From the NCBI GenBank assembly GCA_036564245.1, contig DATCKU010000016.1:33338-97337 (forward strand): 64,000 nt of DNA, in the 5' to 3' direction. The DNA comes from Thermasporomyces sp036564245 (GTDB lineage: Bacteria; Actinomycetota; Actinomycetes; Propionibacteriales; Actinopolymorphaceae). The stretch's first letter is position 1. Each line of letters begins with the position of its first letter. The notes beneath the pieces were generated by a model. The model worked only from the letters and a program-made list of their open reading frames with translations. It ran no database searches and had not been told where the DNA came from. This document shows, piece after piece, positions 8,636-16,355 of this stretch. The position numbers and the translations under genes were made by a program.

Positions 8636-9544
8636 TCACACGAGAGTGGGGAACGCTGCGCGCAGGGCGTCCTGCCAGTGCCGGATCGGGGCGACGCCGA
8701 GCTCGGCCCACCGCTCGTGGCCGAGCACGCTGTAGGCGGGTCTCGGTGCAGGTCGAGGGAACGCGGCCGTCGTCGTGGGGCGGACGCGGTCCGGGTCGGC
8801 GCCCAGCAGCTCGAACACGCATCTCGCGAGCTCGTACCACGTCGCCTCGCCCGAGCTCGTCGCGTGGAACACCCCACGGGCCCGGCTGTCGCGACCGACC
8901 AGGACGAGGCGCTCGGCGACGTCGACGGTCCAGGTCGGCTGGCCACGCTGGTCGGCGACGACGTCCAGGGTCTCGCGTTCGGCCTCCAGGCGGATCATCG
9001 TCCGGACGAAGTTGTTGCCGTGCGCTCCGTAGAGCCATGCCGTCCGCACGATCACACCCGTGTCCGGAAGGGTCTTAAGAACCGCCTGCTCACCGGCCAG
9101 CTTGGTGCGGCCGTACGCCGTGCGTGGGTCCGGCTTGGCGTCCTCGGCGTAGGGCGTCAGCACCTCACCGATCCCGCCGGCCTCGACGACGTCGCCGGTA
9201 CGGCCCTGCTCCGCAGCGGGTCGGCCGCCGAAGACGTAGTCGGTGGACACGTGCACCAGGCGGGCGCCCGACGCTGCGCATGCCTCAGCCAGCACCCGGG
9301 GACCGACACCGTTGACCTGGAAGGCTTCCGGCTCACGCGTCTCCGCATCGTCCACGGCCGTCCACGCGGCGCAGTTGACGACCACCTGCGGCGCGTGTGC
9401 GGCCAATGCCGCCGACACAGCCGAGGCGTCGGTGATGTCGAGCTCGGTCCTGGCGAGCCCCACGACGTCCTCGCCGTCGGCCCGGAGCCGGTCCACGACG
9501 TCGCGTCCGAGCATTCCGGCGGCACCGGTCACGAGCCACTTCAC
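8636..9544 (-). CDS. rfbD: dTDP-4-dehydrorhamnose reductase
   Basis: 302 aa, last step of dTDP-L-rhamnose synthesis (NADPH reduction of the 4-keto sugar). Extended SDR fold: WLVTGAAGMLG nucleotide loop at residues 3-13, LDITDASAV, VNCAAWTAVDDAE, VHVSTDYVFGG, and YGRTKLAGEQ carrying the YxxxK pair. The C-terminal substrate region (GVFHATSSGEATWYE) is intact. It starts at GTG 9544 with GGAG about 10 bases upstream, and follows rfbB on the same strand after 114 bases. Confidence 0.94.
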   Translation of the reverse strand: MKWLVTGAAGMLGRDVVDRLRADGEDVVGLARTELDITDASAVSAALAAHAPQVVVNCAAWTAVDDAETREPEAFQVNGVGPRVLAEACAASGARLVHVSTDYVFGGRPAAEQGRTGDVVEAGGIGEVLTPYAEDAKPDPRTAYGRTKLAGEQAVLKTLPDTGVIVRTAWLYGAHGNNFVRTMIRLEAERETLDVVADQRGQPTWTVDVAERLVLVGRDSRARGVFHATSSGEATWYELARCVFELLGADPDRVRPTTTAAFPRPAPRPAYSVLGHERWAELGVAPIRHWQDALRAAFPTLV

Positions 9545-9615
9545 CTACGTACGCTCCTCACTCTCCCCCGCCCAGTCACCGGCGAGGTGTGCGCGTGTTC
9601 TGTGAGCCTGGAAGG

Positions 9616-9639
9616 GCCTCCACGCCCGCTTAAGGAGGC
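9616..9639 (-). other. Intercistronic hairpin between rfbB and rfbD
   Basis: GCCTCC at 9616-9621 pairs with GGAGGC at 9634-9639 across a 12-base loop, in the 114-base gap after rfbB. There is no T-run downstream on the minus strand. It could trim or partly terminate the rfbA-rfbB message before rfbD, or be chance in GC-rich sequence. Confidence 0.25.
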
Positions 9640-9658
9640 GAGAACCTTCGATACGTGG

Positions 9659-10651
9659 TCATTTCTTGAGCGCCGCCCTGGCCTTGAGGGGCTCCCACCA
9701 GGCGCGGTTCTTTTGATACCACTCCACGGTCTCCGCGAGTCCGACCTCGAAGTCGTGGCGCGGGGTGTACCCCAGCTCCTCGCGGATCTTGGTCCAGTCG
9801 ACGGAGTACCGGCGGTCGTGACCCTTGCGGTCCTCGACGTACTCCACCATGTCCCAGCTGGCCCCGCACGCCTTGAGCAGACGCTCCGTGAGCTCCTTGT
9901 TCGTGAGCTCCGTGCCGCCGCCGATGTTGTAGACCTCACCGGATCGGCCCTTCTCGAAGACCAAGGCGATCCCGTAACAGTGGTCGTCCACGTGCAGCCA
10001 GTCACGGACGTTGAGCCCGTCGCCGTACAGCGGCACCTTCAGGCCGTCCAGCAGGTTGGTGATGAAGAGCGGGATGACCTTCTCGGGGAACTGGTACGGC
10101 CCGTAGTTGTTGGAGCACCGGGTCACCCGGACGTCCAGGCCGTGCGTGCGGTGGTACGCGAGCGCGATGAGGTCGCTCGAGGCCTTCGAGGCGGAGTACG
10201 GGGAGTTGGGGCGCAGCGGATCGGTCTCCGGCCAGGAGCCCTCCTCGATCGAGCCGTAGACCTCATCGGTCGACACGTGCACGAACGGCCCGACGCCGTG
10301 GCGAAGCGCCGCGTCCAGGAGCGTCTGTGTCCCCACGACGTTCGTGACCACGAATTCGGCGGCCCCCTGGATCGACCGGTCGACGTGCGACTCCGCGGCG
10401 AAGTGGACGACTGCATCGTGGCGGGCCATGAGCTCGTCCACGAGCGCCGCGTCGGTGATGTCGCCCCGGACGAACTCGAAGGCCGGGTGGTCACGCACCG
10501 GGTCGAGGTTGGCGAGGTTGCCGGCGTAGGTGAGCTTGTCGAGGACGGTCACCTTCGCGCATCCGCTCAGCGCGGGATAACCGCCGGCGAGCAGGGTGCG
10601 GACGAAGTGGGAACCGACGAAACCCGCGGCTCCGGTGACGAGAATGCGCAT
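9659..10651 (-). CDS. rfbB: dTDP-glucose 4,6-dehydratase
   Basis: 330 aa, second step of the dTDP-rhamnose pathway (dTDP-glucose to the 4-keto-6-deoxy sugar). Extended SDR: ILVTGAAGFVGSHF loop at the N-terminus, FVHVSTDEVYGSIEEGSW with the conserved TDEVYG active-site segment, and YSASKASSDLI with the YxxxK pair. RCSNNYGPYQFPEKVIPLF is characteristic of RmlB. ATG start at 10651. It lies 26 bases downstream of rfbA in the same direction, so rfbA-rfbB form one operon. Confidence 0.95.
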   Translation of the reverse strand: MRILVTGAAGFVGSHFVRTLLAGGYPALSGCAKVTVLDKLTYAGNLANLDPVRDHPAFEFVRGDITDAALVDELMARHDAVVHFAAESHVDRSIQGAAEFVVTNVVGTQTLLDAALRHGVGPFVHVSTDEVYGSIEEGSWPETDPLRPNSPYSASKASSDLIALAYHRTHGLDVRVTRCSNNYGPYQFPEKVIPLFITNLLDGLKVPLYGDGLNVRDWLHVDDHCYGIALVFEKGRSGEVYNIGGGTELTNKELTERLLKACGASWDMVEYVEDRKGHDRRYSVDWTKIREELGYTPRHDFEVGLAETVEWYQKNRAWWEPLKARAALKK

Positions 10652-10677
10652 GCCTGATCCTTTGTCGTCCGAAGTCG

Positions 10678-11751
10678 TCAGGAACTGATCTGGGCCCGGG
10701 AGTGGTCACCGAGCACCAACCGGTGCGCCTTGGGCACGCGCGGCGCCGGAGTCACCTCGACATGGTGGCCGATGAGTGAGGCCTCGATCCGGCCGACTCC
10801 CTGGACCGACGAGTGGTGCAACACGATCGAGAACTCGATCTCGGAGTCGATGATCCGGCAGTCGTGCTGGATCGACGTGAACGGGCCGACGTACGAGTCC
10901 ACGATCTCGGTGTCGGAGCCGATGACGACCGGACCGACGATCCGCGAGCGCTCGATCTTCGCTCCCTTGTCGACGACCACCCGCCCGATGATCTCCGACG
11001 AGTCGTCGACGACGCCCTCGATCCGTGGCTCGACGGTCTCCAGCACCGAGCGGTTGACCTCGAGCATGTCGGCGACGTTCCCGGTGTCCTTCCAGTACCC
11101 CCGGATGATCGTGGACCGGACGTTGTATCCCTGGTCCAGCAACCAGGAGATGGCGTGGGTGATCTCGAGCTCTCCGCGCGCGGACGGCTCGATCTTGCGT
11201 ACCGCCTGGTGGATGGCCGGCGTGAACATGTAGACGCCGACCAGCGCGAGGTCGCTCTTCGGCTCCTTGGGCTTCTCCTCCAGGCTCACGACCCGGCCTT
11301 CTGCGTCGAGCTCCACGACGCCGAACGCCTGCGGGTTGTCGACCTGCTGCAGCAGGATCTGCGCGTCCGGTCGAGTGCGGCGGAACTCCTCGACCAGCGG
11401 CGTGATGCCACCGACGATGAAGTTGTCACCGAGGTACATGACGAAATCCTCATCGCCCAGAAAGTCCCGGGCGATGAGCACGCCGTGCGCGAGCCCTCGC
11501 GGCGCGTCCTGCGGGATGTAGGTGACCTCGAGTCCGAACCGGGAACCGTCCCCGACCGCCTGCTTGATCTCCTCACCCGTCTGGTCGTCACTGATCACGA
11601 TCGCCGTCTCGGTGATGCCGGCGTCCGCGATGGCTTCCAGGCCATAGAAGAGCACCGGTTTGTTGGCGACCGGGACGAGCTGCTTGGCCGAGGTGTGCGT
11701 GATCGGCCGGAGCCTGGTGCCGGCGCCGCCGGCGAGGATCAATGCTCGCAT
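10678..11751 (-). CDS. rfbA: Glucose-1-phosphate thymidylyltransferase, long form
   Basis: 357 aa. It makes dTDP-glucose from dTTP and glucose-1-phosphate, the entry to rhamnose synthesis. ALILAGGAGTRLRPIT (residues 3-18) is the nucleotidyltransferase signature; PVANKPVLFYGLEAI, YLGDNFIVGG and YWKDTGNVADMLEVN follow. Classical RmlA is about 290 aa. Here residues 240-357 add a hexapeptide-repeat left-handed beta helix (GRVVVDKGAKIERSRIVG and similar turns), the long form common in actinomycetes. It is the first gene of the rfbA-rfbB unit, with GGAG just before the ATG. Confidence 0.94.
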   Translation of the reverse strand: MRALILAGGAGTRLRPITHTSAKQLVPVANKPVLFYGLEAIADAGITETAIVISDDQTGEEIKQAVGDGSRFGLEVTYIPQDAPRGLAHGVLIARDFLGDEDFVMYLGDNFIVGGITPLVEEFRRTRPDAQILLQQVDNPQAFGVVELDAEGRVVSLEEKPKEPKSDLALVGVYMFTPAIHQAVRKIEPSARGELEITHAISWLLDQGYNVRSTIIRGYWKDTGNVADMLEVNRSVLETVEPRIEGVVDDSSEIIGRVVVDKGAKIERSRIVGPVVIGSDTEIVDSYVGPFTSIQHDCRIIDSEIEFSIVLHHSSVQGVGRIEASLIGHHVEVTPAPRVPKAHRLVLGDHSRAQISS

Positions 11752-11951
11752 GCTCCGACACCTTACTGACCCAAGCTGAGCTGACCAGGGGGCGGCTCGT
11801 CCCGCGACGACAGTCTGTGGCCGAGCCGAGTCGCTGGGTCACCGAGTCGCTCGGTCACCGTGCGTGCTGAACGCACGCCGGCTGCTCGCTCCAGAGTGCG
11901 CCGCACCCCGTGCGTGGTTACCCGGTCGTTTACGTCGTCGGGACGGATCGG

Positions 11952-11978
11952 GCAACCTACGGGTAGCGGTCGCGCGTC
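11952..11978 (+). promoter_or_regulatory. Candidate ECF (SigE-type) promoter upstream of the sigma factor
   Basis: GCAACC at 11952-11957 and CGTC at 11975-11978 are separated by 17 bases, about 90 bases before the sigma factor start. This matches the GCAACC...CGTC pattern known for Streptomyces SigE targets and would allow autoregulation. The remainder of the 316-base divergent gap (11752-12067) shows nothing else I can name, although it must also carry the rfbA promoter. Confidence 0.4.
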
Positions 11979-12067
11979 CCCGGGTCGAACAGCTCGGCTC
12001 ACACGACTGGCGAGACGACTTGGTGTGACAACGAGAGCCACGACCGCCCGACGGCGAAGGGAGCCGC

Positions 12068-12661
12068 GTGCGGAACGACGACGAGGAGGCGTTCGATGCA
12101 TTCGTCCGGGCGAGGATGCCGGAGCTGCTGAGGTTCGGCCACATGCTCACCGGCAGTCCCGACGCTGCCGCCGACCTGGTCCAGGATGCGCTGGAGCGCA
12201 CCCTGGCCTCCTGGCACAGGGTGCGTAAGCGTGACGATCCGGAGGGCTACGTACGGCGAACGATGGTCAACCGGAACGTCAGCATCTGGCGGCGCCGCCG
12301 CAGGGAGCACCTGGTCGACGACATGCCGGACCACGCCTACGGCCAGGTCAGGCACGGCGAGGTGCCCCTCCCCGACCCCGAGCTGCGTGCCGCCCTGGCG
12401 ACGCTACCGGCAAAGCAGCGCACCGTCCTCGTGCTGCGGTTCGCCGAGGATCTGTCCGAACGCCAGGTGGCCGACCTGATGGGCTGCTCGATCGGGACGG
12501 TGAAGAGCCAGACGTCCAAGGCGCTCGCCAAGCTGCGGGCCAGGCTGCCGGCCCCCGAGAGCACTGACGCCACCACCCAGGAGCTGCCGCCGTTCGCCGA
12601 GCCGACCACGCGACAGCGACGGACCCACGACGCCGTAGAGGACTCTCCATGGACCCGCTAG
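12068..12661 (+). CDS. ECF sigma factor, SigE family (actinobacterial)
   Basis: 197 aa. Region 2 occupies residues 8-75 (FDAFVRARMPELLRFGHMLTG, then DAAADLVQDALERTLASW) and region 4 residues 100-160 (LPAKQRTVLVLRFAEDLSERQ, then GCSIGTVKSQTSKALAKLR, the -35-binding helix-turn-helix). The 35-residue tail is Thr/Pro-rich. GTG start at 12068 with AAGGGAG upstream. The stop overlaps the next ATG by 13 bases, so the membrane partner is translationally coupled. In this family, sigma genes are typically followed by a membrane protein without a zinc-binding anti-sigma domain, as here. Probable role: envelope stress or cell-wall signalling, in line with the adjacent wall-polymer genes. Confidence 0.9.
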   Translation: MRNDDEEAFDAFVRARMPELLRFGHMLTGSPDAAADLVQDALERTLASWHRVRKRDDPEGYVRRTMVNRNVSIWRRRRREHLVDDMPDHAYGQVRHGEVPLPDPELRAALATLPAKQRTVLVLRFAEDLSERQVADLMGCSIGTVKSQTSKALAKLRARLPAPESTDATTQELPPFAEPTTRQRRTHDAVEDSPWTR

Positions 12662-13986
12662 AGCAGCGCATTCGCGAAGGCTTGCGACCCGAGAGATGGC
12701 GGGTCGACCCCGATCCGAGCCTGCTCGCACGCGTGTACGAGGGCGCGGCCCGACGGCGGCGCCGCCGTGCGACGGCCGCCAGCGCCGGCCTGGTCACCGT
12801 GTTGGTGGTGGCCTTCGGAGGGATCGGGTACGGCGTGCTCACGAACCAGTCCGACACTGTGGCCAGCGGAGGATCGGCCGCTCAAGACCAACCGGCCCCT
12901 GCGTTCGATGGTGGTCACCGGCGAGCGGAGAAGCAGGGTGCCGAATCACCCGTGACAGCGCGCCAAGAAGCTGACAAGCCCACCTCAGACAAGGGTGCGG
13001 CCGGGCCGGACACCTCCGAACGTTCCGATGTCGGACCGACCGCCGCACTCGGTGACCCCGGCGTGCCGGCCGGGTTCCGACCGCTCTCGTTCACGGCGGC
13101 CAGCGCCCAGACGTACTGGCTGCTGGGCGAGGCCGACGGCCGCGCAACAGTGGCGTCCACCACGGACGGCGGAGAGACCTTCCAGTCGGTACCGGGTCCG
13201 CCTGCCCCGGTCGCGCGAGACCTGACCACGATGCGCTCCGACACGGTGCACTCGATGCGGTTCGCTGCCGACGGTCGCACAGGCTGGGCGTACGGAGGCG
13301 CGCTGTGGTCCACGCGCGACGGCGGCCGCACGTGGAAGCGCGAGAACATCCCAGGTCAGGTCGTCCACCTCGAGATCGGAGGGGGCGCGGGGTACGCCCT
13401 TGTCGAGTCCGCAGGCCAGTGGACGCTGTGGCAGTCCATCCTGAGCGAAGGCTCCTGGCGGCAGCTCGGCGTGGAACTCGAAGACCCAGGTGGCCTTGCC
13501 GTGTCCAGCCGGCTGATCGCCGTCACGGATCGCTCGGCGGACGAGACGTTCGTCTGGGTCTCGACGGACGACGGGATGACGTTCTCCACCTACCCGACCC
13601 CGTGCAGCCCCGAGCTCGACGCCGGCACACTCTCCGTGACCGTCGACTCCCTGTGGCTTGCCTGCGCAACGGGTACCGCCGCAACCGTCGCCGTCTCCAC
13701 CGACGCCGGCGCGACGTGGAGCAAGGCGGACACAGGCGAGCCCCTCCCGAGCGCGAACGCGTTGGCACTCGGCGCGCGGGACCCGAGTGCTGCCGTGGTG
13801 GCGGTTCCGGGCGCGGCCCGGCAGGTAGGCGAGGCCAACCCGAACCCGGTCGCCGTCCCCGGTTTGGATCACCCGAGCTTTGCCGGGTTCACCACGAGCA
13901 CGGTCGGCTACATCCTCGACCGGGATGGCGACGTCTTCCGCACCACCAACGGCGGTTTCACCTGGACCCGGGTCAACGTCGACTGA
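12649..13986 (+). CDS. Membrane-anchored Asp-box beta-propeller protein coupled to the sigma factor
   Basis: 445 aa. A cytoplasmic N-terminus of about 40 residues ends in a run of Arg (36-41), followed by one membrane segment (about 44-64) and an outside part. After a low-complexity linker to about 140, there are five Asp-box motifs of the S/T-x-D/N-x-G-x-T-W/F type: STTDGGETF, STRDGGRTW, STDDGMTF, STDAGATW and TTNGGFTW. These mark sialidase/BNR or Ycf48-like propeller blades. No sialidase catalytic signature is visible, so a binding or sensing role is more likely than hydrolysis. The ATG at 12649 lies inside the sigma factor's last codons, preceded by GAGG. I infer that it senses the envelope and controls the sigma factor through its short cytoplasmic end. 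Confidence 0.8.
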   Translation: MDPLEQRIREGLRPERWRVDPDPSLLARVYEGAARRRRRRATAASAGLVTVLVVAFGGIGYGVLTNQSDTVASGGSAAQDQPAPAFDGGHRRAEKQGAESPVTARQEADKPTSDKGAAGPDTSERSDVGPTAALGDPGVPAGFRPLSFTAASAQTYWLLGEADGRATVASTTDGGETFQSVPGPPAPVARDLTTMRSDTVHSMRFAADGRTGWAYGGALWSTRDGGRTWKRENIPGQVVHLEIGGGAGYALVESAGQWTLWQSILSEGSWRQLGVELEDPGGLAVSSRLIAVTDRSADETFVWVSTDDGMTFSTYPTPCSPELDAGTLSVTVDSLWLACATGTAATVAVSTDAGATWSKADTGEPLPSANALALGARDPSAAVVAVPGAARQVGEANPNPVAVPGLDHPSFAGFTTSTVGYILDRDGDVFRTTNGGFTWTRVNVD

Positions 13987-14017
13987 GACTGCACACGGCA
14001 CGCGGGAGGCGCATCGA

Positions 14018-14053
14018 CTCGTCGCAGACCGTCAGCTCGTCGCAGACCGTCAG
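14018..14053. repeat. Two tandem copies of an 18-bp repeat
   Basis: CTCGTCGCAGACCGTCAG occurs at 14018-14035 and again, identical, at 14036-14053. The second copy contains the stop codon of the minus-strand gene, so the last six codons of that gene appear to have been duplicated past its end. The repeat fills most of the 63-base gap between two convergent genes. Confidence 0.9.
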
Positions 14054-15123
14054 TTGGACAGGGTCGACAGGATCGCGCGCAGCTGCCGGCTTCCCCGCCA
14101 CCAGTCGGATCCCTGCTGCACGGCGCACCCGTCGAGTGCGAGGTAGGTTTCCGGTCCCTGCGATCCGGACAGGACGACGAAGCGGCGGTGACCGGTCCGG
14201 TCACAGTCGGTGTCGGGCACGGACTGCTGCAACGCGGCATTGACCGCGTCGACTTCGGCGGCGTCCAACACCACGCCGTGGACGAGCTCGCCGGCACGAG
14301 CGTCGGTCGCGCTACTCACGTCGTACGTGCACGCCCTCACCTCGCCAGAGAGGGGACGAGGGGGCCCGCTCGGGAGAGGGGACGACGGACGGGTCGTCGC
14401 GTCGATCGCGAGCACGTCCTTCCACGACGTGCTGCAGCCACTGGCGACGTCCTCTTGCGGAGGGTTCTCGCGGATCAGGCGGCGATGGACGACCTTCGTC
14501 CGAACCGCGCCGAGAGCCGCCGTGGCCTCGGGGATCGGCTTGTGGCAGCCGTCGACGGGCGCCCGAGCCAAAGTCACCTGCCCCTCGTGGTGGAACCAGA
14601 CGACTAGCGGATCACGGAGCTCCATCGTGCACGCAGATCCCGCGACCTCTTCCGTGTCCGGCATCGCATAGGTCTCGACCAGCTGGTCGAGCCCGCTGAC
14701 GACCTGCCTGACCTCCAGGTAGTCACGCGAGGCCGTGCTGCCGAGGCTTTCATGCCGCACATCACAGAGGAACGCCTCGTCGACCCGGCGAAGGCCCTCC
14801 GGCAGATGATCGGCTTCGGGCGCTATGAAGGCCGGGCGAGCTCCGTCGGGAGCCTTTCCGACCAGTCGGAACGCTTCGGGACACTTCGTTGTCCATCGGT
14901 CGGTTGTCCGCGGTCTGTCGGCAGCCCGTGGCGAGTCCGACTCGACCACGGTGGGGCCCCGCCCCAGGACCGAGCTGCCCACCACGAAGGCGGCGCCGAC
15001 CAGTCCTGCGGCAGCGAGGATCGTCACCAGACGCCAACGACGACGAAGCCGGGACACGTCGCCCTCCCGGCCGTGGTCGTGTGTGGTGGTGTCCGTGTGG
15101 TCGCTGGGGCGCCCGTCCGACAT
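14050..15123 (-). CDS. Unrecognised single-pass membrane protein with Cys-rich outer part
   Basis: 357 aa. The ATG at 15123 has AAGGG seven bases upstream and is preferred over the longer open frame to 15351, whose extra residues look non-coding. Residues 1-35 are polar (His/Thr/Asp-rich), followed by a membrane segment, LVTILAAAGLVGAAFVVG, and then about 300 residues outside. Several spaced Cys (KCPEAF, FLCDVR, SACTMEL, DGCHKP, SGCSTSW, ACTYDV, DCDRTG, DGCAV) suggest disulphide bonds. I do not recognise a family. It is convergent with the sigma/propeller pair, whose product has the same short-inside, one-segment, large-outside layout, so an envelope role is possible. Confidence 0.7.
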   Translation of the reverse strand: MSDGRPSDHTDTTTHDHGREGDVSRLRRRWRLVTILAAAGLVGAAFVVGSSVLGRGPTVVESDSPRAADRPRTTDRWTTKCPEAFRLVGKAPDGARPAFIAPEADHLPEGLRRVDEAFLCDVRHESLGSTASRDYLEVRQVVSGLDQLVETYAMPDTEEVAGSACTMELRDPLVVWFHHEGQVTLARAPVDGCHKPIPEATAALGAVRTKVVHRRLIRENPPQEDVASGCSTSWKDVLAIDATTRPSSPLPSGPPRPLSGEVRACTYDVSSATDARAGELVHGVVLDAAEVDAVNAALQQSVPDTDCDRTGHRRFVVLSGSQGPETYLALDGCAVQQGSDWWRGSRQLRAILSTLSN

Positions 15124-15360
15124 GCATGGACCCTTCGTGAGCTGAGCACACCGTAACAAGGCGCAATGCTTGTGCCGATCACGAATCGGCTTCGCTTCGG
15201 CACAAGGCTCCGCATGGCTCGAGGCGGCGTCGCGGAAGCCCGTGTCACGCAAGCCTCGGGCACCACGTGAGTCGGGGAGCGCTCGGCCCGTACGCACTCC
15301 CCCACACTCAAGCGGGTCGACGAGCCAGCGTGTCCCTACACCGCTCTCCATGACACCGCG

Positions 15361-16113
15361 TTACACGGCTTTGGCCAACTCGACCAGTCGGGTGGTGAGC
15401 GCCTCGACGAGCTTGTCCAGCAGCGCTGCGCCCAGTGACGCGTCGGCGTCGGCCGGCTGGTCTGTGTAGCCAGCGAGCTCGTCCCACGTGGCCTGGCGAT
15501 GAAGCTCCAGTCCGTCGACCGCCGGTGTCGACGGCACCGTCGTACGTCGTGACGCAGAGCCGACCCAATCCGGTGCCACCGCCAAGACCAGTGACGTCTC
15601 GAACCGTCCCGCGTGGCCGGGCACCGCAAGGTCACCGCGTTCGGCCTCACCCGCGAGCTCCCAGTAGTCCAGGTACGCCACGGTGATGGACCATCGCGTG
15701 GCCGCCGCCGCGGCTGCCGCGGAACAGATTCCGCGATTCCCGCCGTGCCCGTTGACGATGACGAGGCGGCGACCGCCGCACGTCGCCACCGACCGGATGA
15801 CGTCGAGCAGGACGTCGAGCAAGGTCTCCGGGCGCAGCGACAGCGTGCCGCCGAAGGGAAGGTGGTGGTCCGACGCGCCGATCGGGATGGTGGGGGTCAC
15901 GACCAGCCGCCGGTCGCATCGTGCGGCCGCGCGCTCAGCCGCGCGCGTGGCGACGGTCTCGGCGAGAAGCGCATCGGTCCCCGTGGCGAGATGGGGCCCG
16001 TGCTGCTCGGTCGCACCGATCGGCAACACCACCACGGCGTCGGGGAGCAGCTCGGTGAGCGTCTGCCGGTCGAGCTCCCGCCATCGCGCGACTGCCAGGT
16101 TGTCGGATGCCAT
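15361..16113 (-). CDS. Creatininase-family metal-dependent amidohydrolase
   Basis: 250 aa. The family hydrolyses cyclic or linear amides (creatinine, formamides; MftE cleaves the mycofactocin precursor peptide). Metal ligands are all present: the TEQHGPHLATGTDALLAE block near residue 35-52, IVNGHGGN, and GHAGRFETS carrying the Glu. The ATG at 16113 follows a GGCAGG element; the open frame to 16143 adds ten residues. It is divergent from the catabolic operon starting at 16356, and the shared gap carries an operator-like motif, so I place it in the same regulon. The substrate is unknown. No mycofactocin genes are nearby, so a mycofactocin role is unlikely. Confidence 0.85.
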   Translation of the reverse strand: MASDNLAVARWRELDRQTLTELLPDAVVVLPIGATEQHGPHLATGTDALLAETVATRAAERAAARCDRRLVVTPTIPIGASDHHLPFGGTLSLRPETLLDVLLDVIRSVATCGGRRLVIVNGHGGNRGICSAAAAAAATRWSITVAYLDYWELAGEAERGDLAVPGHAGRFETSLVLAVAPDWVGSASRRTTVPSTPAVDGLELHRQATWDELAGYTDQPADADASLGAALLDKLVEALTTRLVELAKAV

Positions 16114-16174
16114 CTGCCTGCCTTTCGTTCCCGTGGGAGCCACCCGCGACCTGCGGAACCATCGTCGTCGGCGG

Positions 16175-16252
16175 TTGAAGTCGTCGCCAGTGGATGCGTA
16201 ATATTCGCTATATTGAAATTATCTACGTCATACGAGAACATTTACGAGAACC
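16175..16252 (+). promoter_or_regulatory. Divergent control region with operator-like site C
   Basis: Between the creatininase gene and the oxidoreductase operon lies an unusually AT-rich stretch. TTGAAG (16175-16180) and TAATAT (16199-16204), 18 bases apart, form a weak sigma-70-type promoter for the plus strand. TACGAGAAC occurs twice in direct orientation, at 16231-16239 and 16243-16251. Read on the minus strand, this part (TCTCGTAAATGTTCTC) matches the core of the two motif copies at 26488 and 26662, with one base change and one missing base. I infer a binding site for the IclR-type regulator encoded at 33239. Confidence 0.45.
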
Positions 16253-16355
16253 GCAACGGAGATTCGCCGTCAGAACCACGGGGGCTTGCCTGCCGGCGGC
16301 CGGCAACGACGCCGTCCTGACCTGACCTCGACCGGAAAAGCGCGAGATCGAGTCG

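Noticed and set aside
8579..10657. 692-codon plus-strand open frame across rfbD and rfbB
   Set aside because: It spans two well-known genes and their gap on the other strand, with no recognisable domain. Long mirror frames are expected at this GC content.
10813..11769. 318-codon plus-strand open frame opposite rfbA
   Set aside because: Product is a string of Asp/Arg/Val without motifs, while rfbA on the minus strand is unmistakable.
15361..16113. Creatininase-family gene as part of a mycofactocin cluster
   Set aside because: The family includes MftE, but none of the mycofactocin precursor, radical-SAM or glycosyltransferase genes is nearby; the shared control region ties it to the catabolic locus.
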